From Dyella_A sp051962475 (GTDB lineage: Bacteria; Pseudomonadota; Gammaproteobacteria; Xanthomonadales; Rhodanobacteraceae): DNA of 64,000 nucleotides. Below are positions 52,153 to 60,123 of this stretch, in pieces (the stretch's first letter is position 1; each line of letters begins with the position of its first letter). The stretch covers positions 95,622 through 159,621 of the forward strand of contig NZ_JBQCCF010000020.1 of assembly GCF_051962475.1 (NCBI RefSeq). The letters run 5' to 3'. Below the pieces are notes generated by a model, which searched no databases, was not told the DNA's origin, and was given only the letters and a program-made list of their open reading frames with translations. A program made the position numbers and the translations under genes.

Positions 52153-53067
52153 ATGAGCAAGCAGAGCATTTCCCTGATCGGCGTTCCCACCGACATCGGC
52201 GCGGGTCACCGCGGCGCCTCGATGGGGCCGGAAGCGCTGCGCGTGGCGCGGCTGGCGGAGAAGCTGGCCAAGCGCGGCCTGGACGTGGTCGACCGCGGCA
52301 ACGTCGCCGGACCGATGAACCCCTGGCAGCCGCCGGTGGAAGGCTATCGCCACCTGGCCGAAGTGGCCGCGTGGAATCGCGGCGTATTCGATGCCGTGCA
52401 CGCGGAGCTGGCGGCCGGGCACCTGCCGATCATGCTCGGTGGCGACCACTGCCTGGCGATCGGCTCGATTGCCGCGGTCGCCGCACACTGCCGCGCGCAG
52501 GGCCGCTCGCTGCGCGTGCTGTGGCTGGATGCCCACTCGGATTTCAACACCGCGCTGGCCACGCCCTCGGGCAACATCCACGGCATGCCGGTGGCCTGCC
52601 TGTGCGGCAACGGACCGAAGGAACTGGTGGAGGTCGGCGGCCACGTGCCGGCGACCACGCCGGACGTGTTCCGCCAGATCGGCATCCGCTCGGTGGATGA
52701 CATGGAGAAGCAGCTGATTCGCGATGCCAAGGTGCAGGTGTTCGACATGCGCCACATCGACGAGAACGGCATGAAGCGCACGATGGAAGAAGCGCTCGCC
52801 GGCATCGACGAGAACACCCACCTGCACGTGAGCTTCGACGTGGACTTCCTCGACCCGACCATCGCGCCGGGCGTGGGCACCACGGTGCGCGGCGGCCCGA
52901 ACTACCGCGAGGCGCAGCTGTGCATGGAAATGATCGCCGACACCGGCCGCCTCGGCTCGCTCGACATCGTCGAGCTCAACCCCGCCTACGACAAGCGCAA
53001 CCAGACCGCGAAGCTCGCGGTGGACCTGGTCGAATCGCTGTTCGGCAAGTCCACCCTGATCCACTGA
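52153..53067 (+). CDS. rocF: arginase
   Basis: A 304-residue ureohydrolase converting arginine to ornithine and urea. The two-manganese site is built from GGDHCLAIGS, WLDAHSDFNT and SFDVDFLDP; the NIHGMPVA loop binds the substrate side chain. These are arginase rather than agmatinase features. It precedes trpS by 16 bp and both may be co-transcribed. Regulation is not visible. Confidence 0.93.
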   Translation: MSKQSISLIGVPTDIGAGHRGASMGPEALRVARLAEKLAKRGLDVVDRGNVAGPMNPWQPPVEGYRHLAEVAAWNRGVFDAVHAELAAGHLPIMLGGDHCLAIGSIAAVAAHCRAQGRSLRVLWLDAHSDFNTALATPSGNIHGMPVACLCGNGPKELVEVGGHVPATTPDVFRQIGIRSVDDMEKQLIRDAKVQVFDMRHIDENGMKRTMEEALAGIDENTHLHVSFDVDFLDPTIAPGVGTTVRGGPNYREAQLCMEMIADTGRLGSLDIVELNPAYDKRNQTAKLAVDLVESLFGKSTLIH

Positions 53068-53083
53068 GCACGATCGCGCACGC

Positions 53084-54448
53084 ATGCAGACCCGAGTCCT
53101 CACCGGCATCACCACCACCGGCACGCCGCACCTGGGCAACTACGTCGGCGCGATCCGCCCGGCGATCGCCGCCAGCCGCCGCGACGAGGTGGACGCGTTC
53201 TACTTCATGGCCGACTACCACGCGCTGATCAAGAGCGACGATCCCGCGCGCATCGAGCGCTCGCGGCTGGAGATCGCCGCGACGTGGCTGGCCGCGGGAC
53301 TGGACCCGGAGCGCGTCACGTTCTACCGGCAGTCGGACATTCCGGAGATCCCGGAGCTGACCTGGTTCCTCACCTGCGTCACCGCCAAGGGTCTGCTCAA
53401 CCGCGCGCATGCCTACAAGGCCGCGGTGGACAAGAACGTGGCCGAGGGCGAGGACGCCGATGCCGGCATCACCGCGGGGCTCTACATGTACCCGGTGCTG
53501 ATGGCCGCGGACATCCTCGCCTTCAACGCGCACCAGGTGCCGGTGGGGCGCGACCAGATCCAGCACATCGAGATGGCGCGCGACATCGCGCAGCGCTTCA
53601 ACCACATCTACGGCCGCGATTTCTTCGTGCTGCCGGAGGCGCTGATCGAGGAGCAGGTGGCCACGCTGCCCGGCCTGGACGGGCGCAAGATGTCCAAGAG
53701 CTACGACAACACCATTCCGCTGTTCGCCGCGGGCGCCAAGGGCATGCGCGAGGCGATCCTGCGCATCGTCACCGACTCGCGCCTGCCCGGCGAGCCGAAG
53801 GATCCGGACAGCTCGGCGCTGTTCACCATCTTCCGCGCCTTCGCCAGCGAGGCGGAAAGCCAGGCCTTCCGCACAGCGCTGGAGGAGGGTATCGGCTGGG
53901 GCGAGGCCAAGCAGGTGCTGTTCGAGCGCATCGAGACCGACGTGGCGCCGATGCGCGCGCGTTACGACGAGCTGATGGCCAGGCCCGCGCAGATCGAGGC
54001 GATCCTGCAGGAAGGCGCGAGGAAGGCGCGTGCCATCGCCGTGCCGCTGATTGCCGAACTGCGCGATGCGATCGGCCTGCGTTCCGGCGCGGCCGTGGCC
54101 GTCGCCACATCGGCGGCGGCGTCGGCGCCGAAGGCGGAAAAGCCGCCGCGCTTCGCCAGCTTCCGCGATGCCGATGGCCGCTTCCGCTTCCGCCTGTTCT
54201 CCGGCGACGGCGAGGAGCTGCTGCTGTCGCAGCCGTTCGATGATCCCAAGGCGGCTGGCGCACTGCAGAAGCGTCTGCGCACGCTCGGTGGTGCGTCCGC
54301 AGTGGTGCAGACCCTGGCCGACGGCACCATGCTGGAGCTCGACGGCGTGGCGGTGGCGCGACTGGAGATCGGCCCCGGCACGGACGCGGCCGACTTCGCG
54401 CTGGAGCGACTGCGCCACGCGCTCGACCAGCTCGCCGCGCAGGACTGA
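53084..54448 (+). CDS. trpS: tryptophan--tRNA ligase with C-terminal extension
   Basis: A 454-residue class I synthetase. The HIGH-like motif is GTPHLGNYVGAI (about 13-24), and KMSKS is at 202-206. The catalytic core and anticodon domain end near residue 345, the usual TrpS length. An Ala-rich linker (about 345-360) then leads to a roughly 90-residue extra domain with FASFRDADGRFRFRLFSGDG, LLSQPFDDPKAAGALQKRL, of a YegP/DUF1508-like look. It charges tRNA-Trp with tryptophan in the cytosol; the extra domain's role is unknown. Confidence 0.93.
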   Translation: MQTRVLTGITTTGTPHLGNYVGAIRPAIAASRRDEVDAFYFMADYHALIKSDDPARIERSRLEIAATWLAAGLDPERVTFYRQSDIPEIPELTWFLTCVTAKGLLNRAHAYKAAVDKNVAEGEDADAGITAGLYMYPVLMAADILAFNAHQVPVGRDQIQHIEMARDIAQRFNHIYGRDFFVLPEALIEEQVATLPGLDGRKMSKSYDNTIPLFAAGAKGMREAILRIVTDSRLPGEPKDPDSSALFTIFRAFASEAESQAFRTALEEGIGWGEAKQVLFERIETDVAPMRARYDELMARPAQIEAILQEGARKARAIAVPLIAELRDAIGLRSGAAVAVATSAAASAPKAEKPPRFASFRDADGRFRFRLFSGDGEELLLSQPFDDPKAAGALQKRLRTLGGASAVVQTLADGTMLELDGVAVARLEIGPGTDAADFALERLRHALDQLAAQD

Positions 54449-54506
54449 GCCCTCTTTCTTTGCCGTGCCGGCCCGTATGCGGCCGGCCGATATCGGAGTT
54501 CCTTCG

Positions 54507-54833
54507 ATGCGTTACCTCGCTCTGCTGCTGCTTGCGCCCTGGCTGGTGATCCTGGGCTGGGCCTATTTCGCCTATCCGAAAAGCCTGCCGCGCACGGCGG
54601 GGCGTCGTAGTTTCGACGTGGCCGTGCTGCTGCTCGCGGTGGCCGCTACGGTGACCGCGGCGGTGCTCGGCTACGAGGCGGTGCACCTGCCGCCGGTGGC
54701 GCAGTTCGGCCGCTCCAGCGGCGCGATCTGGCAGCAGGTGCTGCCCGCGCTGTACGGCTACGGAGCCTGCGTGGCGGTGCTGCTGGTGGGGCTGATCGTG
54801 CGTCAGCAACTGTGGGGACGCACGCGCCGCTGA
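54507..54833 (+). CDS. small membrane protein, 108 aa
   Basis: Starts MRYLALLLLAPWLVILGWAY with a strong membrane segment, then two more (about 35-58 and 80-102). Ends LWGRTRR. ATG 54507 has GGAG at about 54495. The family was not recognised. It follows trpS at 58 bp; membership of the same operon is possible. Confidence 0.7.
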   Translation: MRYLALLLLAPWLVILGWAYFAYPKSLPRTAGRRSFDVAVLLLAVAATVTAAVLGYEAVHLPPVAQFGRSSGAIWQQVLPALYGYGACVAVLLVGLIVRQQLWGRTRR

Positions 54834-54987
54834 GGCGCAGACACGCCCGTCTCGCTGCGGCATCATCCGGCGAGGGCGGTACGCCGCCCGCCATCGGCAA
54901 CGCGAGGCGCGCCGTGCATCCGGTTCGATTGACACGCTTTTCCACCCGGTCGCGCGCTCGACGCGCGCCGGCGTGCGGGTGCATGCC

Positions 54988-56217
54988 ATGACGCCCTGGA
55001 CCGGCTTCGCCGTGGCGCTGGGCATCGGCCTGCTGATGGGCGCCGAGCGCGAGCGCCGCAAGGGCACCGACGCACAGCAGACGGTGGCCGGCATCCGCAC
55101 GTTTTCCGTGGTGGCGCTGTTCGGCGCGATCTGCGCCGCGCTCGATTCGTGGCTGGTGGTGGCGGCCATGTTTGCGTTGACCGTACTGGTCGGCATCGCC
55201 TACGCGCGCGATCGCAGCGACGATCCGGGCCTCACCACCGAGGCGAGCCTGCTGGCCTGCCTGGCGCTGGGTGCGCTGGCCACGCGCCATCCGCTGCTGG
55301 CGGCTGGTGTAGGCGTGGCGATCACCGCGCTGCTGGCTTCGCGCGAATGGCTGCACCGCTTCGTGCGCGGTGTGCTGACGACGGCGGAGCTCAACAACCT
55401 GCTGGTGCTCGCTGCGGCCACGCTGATGGTGCTGCCGCTGATTCCGGACCGCGCGATCGGGCCGTTCGACGCCATCCATCCGCGCACGATCTGGATCATC
55501 GTCATCCTGGTCATGGCGATCGGCGCGCTCGCCCACGTGCTGCTGCGCTGGCTGGGCAGCACGGTGGGCCTGCCGCTGGCCGGGCTGCTCTCGGGTTTCG
55601 TCTCCAGCACGGCCACCATCGGCGTGATGGGTTCGCGTTCACGCGGCGCTCCCGCGCAGCGGCCGCGGGCGGTGGCGGCGGCGGTGCTGTCCACTGTCGC
55701 CACGTTCGCGCAGATGGCCGCCGTGCTGGCGGTCACGCATGCGCCGACGCTGCGGGTGCTGGCGGCGCCGCTGCTGGCCGGCGGCACGGCCGCGCTGGCG
55801 GTGGGCGCGGTCGTGGTCTGGCGCAGCCGCGACGGCGAGCCGGGCGCCGACATCGAGGCCGGTGCTGCCGCCTTCAGCGTGAAGAGCGCGCTGTTGCTCG
55901 GCGCGACCATCGCGTTGGTGCAGCTCATCGCCGCCGCGTTGCAGGCCTGGCTGGGTCAGCGCGGCCTGCTGGTGGCCGCCTCTGTGGCCGGCTTCGCCGA
56001 CACCCATGCGCCGGCGGTGTCGTTCGCCTCGCTCGCTGCCGATGGCGCCATCGCTCCGCACCAGGCGATGTGGCCGATCCTGCTGGCGCTGACCACCAAC
56101 ACCGTGTCCAAGGCCGTGGTCGCCGTGTTGGGCGGTGGCCGCGCGTTCGCGCAGCCGGTGATCGCCGGGCTGGCGCTGGTGCTTGCCTGCACCTGGGCCG
56201 GCGCGCTGTTTGCGTGA
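54988..56217 (+). CDS. MgtC/SapB-type membrane protein with DUF4010 domain
   Basis: A 409-residue protein with about 11 hydrophobic segments. The N-terminal half starts GFAVALGIGLLMGAERERRK, the typical MgtC-like entry, and the C-terminal half carries the DUF4010 blocks GLPLAGLLSGFVSSTATIG, ASVAGFADTHAP and LALTTNTVSKAVVAVL. Transport or regulatory activity is not established. ATG 54988 is used because GTG 54973 lacks a better ribosome site. Confidence 0.85.
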   Translation: MTPWTGFAVALGIGLLMGAERERRKGTDAQQTVAGIRTFSVVALFGAICAALDSWLVVAAMFALTVLVGIAYARDRSDDPGLTTEASLLACLALGALATRHPLLAAGVGVAITALLASREWLHRFVRGVLTTAELNNLLVLAAATLMVLPLIPDRAIGPFDAIHPRTIWIIVILVMAIGALAHVLLRWLGSTVGLPLAGLLSGFVSSTATIGVMGSRSRGAPAQRPRAVAAAVLSTVATFAQMAAVLAVTHAPTLRVLAAPLLAGGTAALAVGAVVVWRSRDGEPGADIEAGAAAFSVKSALLLGATIALVQLIAAALQAWLGQRGLLVAASVAGFADTHAPAVSFASLAADGAIAPHQAMWPILLALTTNTVSKAVVAVLGGGRAFAQPVIAGLALVLACTWAGALFA

Positions 56218-56247
56218 GCGCCGCGGTCGGGATGCGACAATGCCTCG

Positions 56248-56772
56248 GTGACCACGCTGCGCTACCTCCAGGGCTATCCCGACCATCTGCAGGATCAGGT
56301 GCGTGCCCTGCTGCAGGCGGGGCAACTGGGCGATCATCTCGCTGCGCGCTATCCCGAGCGCCACGCGGTGCAGAGTGACAAGGCGCTGTATGCCTACACC
56401 ATGGAACTGAAACAGACCTACCTGCGCAACGCGCCGGGCATCGACAAGGTGCTCTACGACGCCAAGCTCGACGTGGTGAAGAAGGCGTTGGGCCTGCATA
56501 CGGCCATTTCGCGCGTGCACGGCGGCCGGCTGAAGGCGAAGAAGGAGATCCGCGTGGCCTCGGTGTTCCGTCAGGCGCCGGCCGCGTTCCTGGAAACCAT
56601 CGTGGTGCACGAGCTGGCGCACCTGAAGGAACTGGACCACAACAAGGCGTTCTACCAGCTGTGCGAGCACATGCTGCCGGACTACCACCAGCGCGAGTTC
56701 GACGTGCGCGTGTACCTCACCTGGCGCGACCTGGCGCCGCCGGCCGATGCCGTTGACCAAGAGAAGGAATAA
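56248..56772 (+). CDS. YgjP-like metallopeptidase (WLM/DUF45 type)
   Basis: A 174-residue zinc metallopeptidase-like protein. The zinc motif is HELAHLKELDHNKAFY, HExxH with a third His after five residues, in VVHELAH near residue 121, and CEHMLPDYHQRE follows as in YgjP/DUF45 proteins. Start is GTG 56248. It has no signal peptide. Two bases separate its stop from the next start, so it is coupled to the downstream gene. Confidence 0.88.
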   Translation: MTTLRYLQGYPDHLQDQVRALLQAGQLGDHLAARYPERHAVQSDKALYAYTMELKQTYLRNAPGIDKVLYDAKLDVVKKALGLHTAISRVHGGRLKAKKEIRVASVFRQAPAAFLETIVVHELAHLKELDHNKAFYQLCEHMLPDYHQREFDVRVYLTWRDLAPPADAVDQEKE

Positions 56773-56774
56773 CG

Positions 56775-57464
56775 ATGGATGACGCCGCGTTGCAGAGCGC
56801 CTTGCGCCGACTGTTCGAACGCCACGAGGTGGAGCTGGAACCGGACGAGGACGGCTGGTTGCTCACCGACGGCGACTTCCCGGCGATCCGCGCGCACTGG
56901 CGGGCCGGTGCGGCCGGTGAGCCCGGCCGGCTCGATGTCGACGTGGTGGTAGCGGAGGATCGCTGCATCGAGGACAGCTTCGCCGGCGCCGATGCACGTG
57001 AGGCGCTGGGTGCGTTCGAGCAGTCGAGCTTCCACCTGCTGCTGGCCGCGTGCTGGTACCTCACCGACGACCGGCGCATGCGCATCGCCGCGTGGGATAT
57101 CGGTGTGCGCACCTGGGACGTGTTCGTCGGTCCGCTGGTGACGCGACCTTCGACCGGCGAGCCGCAGCCGATGTCCGCCGACGCCGCGCTCGCCTTGCAG
57201 CAGGCGGTGAGCCAGCTCGCGCTCACCCCGCAACTGCACTGGATCCACCTGCTGCATCGTCGCGCGGGCGACGCCGCCGCCACCCACGAAGCGCTGCTCG
57301 ACGGCGAACCGTGGGCCGCGGGCACGGCGATGCTGGTATCCAGCGCGTGGCCGGAACTGTCGCCGGACACCTCGGCGCGGCAGCTGGTGCTGCTGGACGT
57401 GCGCGACTACTCAGGGCCTCCCTGCTGTAGGAGCCCGCTCGCGGGCGATGCTCTTCGGCTTTGA
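56775..57464 (+). CDS. hypothetical protein (DUF6348-like) running into a REPIN
   Basis: A 229-residue soluble protein. RRLFERHEVELEPDEDGWLL, LLLAACWYLTDDRRMRIAAW and IGVRTWDVFVGPLVTRP match my memory of DUF6348; the number is uncertain. The last residues (PPCCRSPLAGDALRL) are encoded by the left arm of the REPIN at 57421-57513, so the original stop was probably lost or the C-terminus is not functional. ATG 56775 is two bases after the previous stop. Confidence 0.75.
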   Translation: MDDAALQSALRRLFERHEVELEPDEDGWLLTDGDFPAIRAHWRAGAAGEPGRLDVDVVVAEDRCIEDSFAGADAREALGAFEQSSFHLLLAACWYLTDDRRMRIAAWDIGVRTWDVFVGPLVTRPSTGEPQPMSADAALALQQAVSQLALTPQLHWIHLLHRRAGDAAATHEALLDGEPWAAGTAMLVSSAWPELSPDTSARQLVLLDVRDYSGPPCCRSPLAGDALRL

Positions 57465-57513
57465 TGTGCATCAGGAGCAGGAGCATCGCCCGCGAGCGGG
57501 CTCCTACAGCAGG
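57421..57513. repeat. REPIN: perfect 33-bp inverted REP pair
   Basis: The arm 57421-57453 and its exact reverse complement 57481-57513 are separated by 27 bp. Each arm carries GTAGGAG at its outer end and a GCCCGC-TC-GCGGGC palindrome, which is the GTAG-type REP unit of gammaproteobacteria. The pair is a REPIN, moved in genomes by RAYT transposases. No RAYT gene is in this window. Confidence 0.9.
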
Positions 57514-57534
57514 ACGGGGTGCCGCAGAAACGCA

Positions 57535-57566
57535 AAGGCCCGGGAGGCGCGAACCTCCCGGGCCTT
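57535..57566 (-). terminator. terminator of the pdh operon
   Basis: AAGGCCCGGGAGG pairs perfectly over 13 bp with its complement around CGCGAA. On the minus strand it lies 21 bp after the E2 stop and is followed by TTTGCGTTTCT. It also stands right after the REPIN. Confidence 0.8.
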
Positions 57567-57586
57567 CTAGCTCACGATCCGTCGGA

Positions 57587-58975
57587 TCAGTGCGGCTGCG
57601 CCATATCGTCCAGCAGCGCCTTGAGGAAGCGTGCGGCTTCGCCGCCGGTGGCGGCGCGGTGGTCGAAGGTGAGGCTGATCGGCATGCGGCGATGCACTTC
57701 GATGCCGCCCATCACTGCCACCACGTCGTGGCTGAGCTTGCCGGCGCCGATGATGGCGACCGTCGGCGGCACCACCACCGGGGTGGCGTAGCGGCCGGCG
57801 AACATGCCGAAGTTGGACAGGCTGATGGTGTAGCCCGAGAGCTCCGACGACGGGATCGAGCGGTCTTCCACCTGCGTGCGCAGGCGCTTGATCGCCGCAC
57901 GCACGCCGTGGCCGTCGAGCATGTCGGCGTTGCGCAGGGCTGGCACGAACAGGCCGTCGTCGGTGTCCACGGCGATGCCGATGTCCACGTGCGGATGCAG
58001 CGTGCGGGTGAGGTTCTTGCCGTCGAACCAGGCATTGAGTGCCGGCACCGCCTTGCAGGCGGCGACGATCGCGCGCACCAGGCGAGCGGTGATGTCCTGC
58101 TTGCCGATCCAGGCATGCAGGTCGGCGTCGTCCACCAGGGTGGTCGGCACCACGTTGGCGTGGGCTTCGGCCATCACGCGCGCCATGTTGCGGTGCACGC
58201 CCTTGAGCTGTTCCGGCTGGCCGCTGGCGGCCTGCGACGGCGGTGCGGTACGCACCGGCTTGCCGGCCAGTGAGGTGGTGGTGCGTGAAGGCGCCGGGCC
58301 CGGTTCGGGCAGTTCCGGCGCCAGGTGGCGGCCGGCCGACGCCGGTACGGCGCGGGCTGGGGCGGCGCCGAGCGGGGCGCTGCCGTTGGCGGCGGCGTCC
58401 TTGACGTCCTTCATGGTGACCACGCCATCGGCACCGGTCGGGCGCACGCGGGACAGATCGACCTTGAGCTTCTTCGCGAGCGCACGCACGGCCGGCACGG
58501 CCTTGACGCCGCCGATGCTGGCCGCCTGCTCGACGTGCACGTGGCTGCCGCTGACCATCGCGCCGACCACGGTGCCTTCGTCTTCGCGATCGCCGTTGCC
58601 GCTCTCCATTTCACCGCCTTCGTCGGAGGCGACCACGCGGCCGCCGTCGTCCGGCGCGGGGCTGCCTACGCTCTTCTTCGGGCCGTGGTGGTGGCCGGTG
58701 GACTCGGCCTCGGCGCGCTGCTTGGCGTTCGGATCGGGCTCGAAGTCGGCCAGCGCGGCGCCGGTCTCGATGATGTCGCCCGGGGCGCCGTAGAGCTTGG
58801 TGACCTTGCCGGTGTACGGCGAGGGCACGTCGACCACCGCCTTGGCGGTTTCCATCGAGCACAGCGGGGCATCGAGCTTGATGCTGTCGCCTTCCTTCAC
58901 GTGCCACTCGACCACGGTGGCGTCGGGCAGGCCTTCGCCGAGGTCGGGGAGGTAGAACGTCTTGATGTCAGCCAT
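57587..58975 (-). CDS. 2-oxoacid dehydrogenase E2 (dihydrolipoamide acyltransferase)
   Basis: A 462-residue acyltransferase with one lipoyl domain (about 1-85, lipoylated Lys in CSMETAKAVVDVP), a Pro/Ala-rich linker with acidic patches, an E3/E1-binding domain (about 160-200, VRALAKKLKVDLSRVRPTG) and the catalytic core (about 225-462). The active-site block reads FDHRAATGGEA, where most E2 enzymes have HRxxDG; the Asp is Thr. ATG 58975 is used; the upstream frame is repeat sequence. It is the last gene of the leftward operon; E3 is elsewhere. Confidence 0.93.
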   Translation of the reverse strand: MADIKTFYLPDLGEGLPDATVVEWHVKEGDSIKLDAPLCSMETAKAVVDVPSPYTGKVTKLYGAPGDIIETGAALADFEPDPNAKQRAEAESTGHHHGPKKSVGSPAPDDGGRVVASDEGGEMESGNGDREDEGTVVGAMVSGSHVHVEQAASIGGVKAVPAVRALAKKLKVDLSRVRPTGADGVVTMKDVKDAAANGSAPLGAAPARAVPASAGRHLAPELPEPGPAPSRTTTSLAGKPVRTAPPSQAASGQPEQLKGVHRNMARVMAEAHANVVPTTLVDDADLHAWIGKQDITARLVRAIVAACKAVPALNAWFDGKNLTRTLHPHVDIGIAVDTDDGLFVPALRNADMLDGHGVRAAIKRLRTQVEDRSIPSSELSGYTISLSNFGMFAGRYATPVVVPPTVAIIGAGKLSHDVVAVMGGIEVHRRMPISLTFDHRAATGGEAARFLKALLDDMAQPH

Positions 58976-59035
58976 GGTGGTTTTCCGTTGTCTGGCGCGT
59001 GTCGCGCAGGCGGGAGAAATCTCGGTTTTTTTTGC

Positions 59036-59114
59036 CGTCATTCCCGCGCAAACGGGAATCCATTGCTTCGCTGAGCGAAGATCAAAATGGGTTCCCGCTT
59101 GCGCGGGAATGACG
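59036..59114. repeat. palindromic repeat between the E2 and E1-beta genes
   Basis: CGTCATTCCCGCGCAA...GGGAATCCATT at the left is mirrored by AATGGGTTCCCGC...GCGGGAATGACG at the right, with a central CTTCGCT-G-AGCGAAG palindrome. It is about 79 bp, lies in a 164-bp interval in the middle of the operon, and resembles the CGTCATTCCCGCG repeat common in xanthomonad-like and other genomes. A MITE-like or REPIN-like element is likely. Confidence 0.8.
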
Positions 59115-59139
59115 TGCGTTTCAGTTGCGGCTTTGAGGA

Positions 59140-60120
59140 TTAGCTTGCGGCCAGCGTGCGCTTGGCCGCATCGACGATGCGCTCCACGCTCGGCAGGTAC
59201 TTCATCTCCAGGCGGAACAGCGGGATGTGCGTGTCGAAGCCGGTGACGCGCTCGACCGGCGCGAGCAGGTCGTACAGGCACTCTTCGGCCACGCGCGCGG
59301 CGATCTCGGCACCGAAGCCGGCGGTCTTGGGCGCCTCATGCACGATCACGCAGCGACCGGTCTTGGCCACCGACTCGGCGATGGTGTCGAAGTCCAGCGG
59401 GGTCAGCGTGGCGACGTCGATCACCTCGGCGCTGATGCCGGCCTGGGCCAGCTCGTCGGCGGCCTCCAGGCACTCCTTCACCTGCGCGCCCCAGGTCACC
59501 AGGGTCAGGTCGGTGCCGTCGCGCAGCACGAAGCACACGTCCAGCGGCAGCGCCTCGCCGTCGTCCGGCACCTCTTCCTTGTACTGGCGGTAGATGCGCT
59601 TGGGCTCGAAGAACATCACCGGATCCGGATCGCGGATCGCCGCCAGCAGCAGGCCGTAGGCGCGCGCGGGCGAGGAGGGCATCACCACGCGCAGACCGGG
59701 GATGTTGGTAAACAGGTGCTCGTTCGCCTCGGAGTGGTGCTCTGGCGCGCGGATGCCGCCGCCCCACGGGGCGCGCCACACAGCCGGCACGGTCAGGCGG
59801 CCGCGGGTGCGGTTACGCAGGCGCGCGGCGTGGCAGGCGATCTGCTCCATCATCGGGTAGATGAAGCCTTCGAACTGCGCCTCGGCGACCGGCTTCATGC
59901 CCTGCACGGCAAGGCCCACAGTAACGCCCGCGATGGTGGTTTCGTCCAGCGGCGTGTCGAGCACGCGCAGCTCGCCGAACTTTTCCTGCAGGCCCTGGGT
60001 GGCGCGGAACACGCCGCCGTTGACGCCCACGTCCTCGCCCAGCACCACGACCGAGTCGTCGTGCTTCATTTCGTAGGCGAGCGCCTGGGTGACCGCTTCG
60101 ATAAGAGTGATTTGTGCCAT
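59140..60120 (-). CDS. 2-oxoacid dehydrogenase E1 beta subunit
   Basis: A 326-residue transketolase-like subunit. Start MAQITLIEAVTQALAYEMKHD and GEDVGVNGGVFRATQGLQEKFG, then the typical PAVWRAPWGGG and EPKRIYRQYKEE blocks. With E1-alpha it decarboxylates a 2-oxoacid with thiamine diphosphate. The ATG at 60118-60120 is three bases after the E1-alpha stop, so the two are coupled. Pyruvate or branched-chain oxoacids are the likely substrates; sequence alone does not decide. Confidence 0.93.
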   Translation of the reverse strand: MAQITLIEAVTQALAYEMKHDDSVVVLGEDVGVNGGVFRATQGLQEKFGELRVLDTPLDETTIAGVTVGLAVQGMKPVAEAQFEGFIYPMMEQIACHAARLRNRTRGRLTVPAVWRAPWGGGIRAPEHHSEANEHLFTNIPGLRVVMPSSPARAYGLLLAAIRDPDPVMFFEPKRIYRQYKEEVPDDGEALPLDVCFVLRDGTDLTLVTWGAQVKECLEAADELAQAGISAEVIDVATLTPLDFDTIAESVAKTGRCVIVHEAPKTAGFGAEIAARVAEECLYDLLAPVERVTGFDTHIPLFRLEMKYLPSVERIVDAAKRTLAAS

Positions 60121-60123
60121 GAC

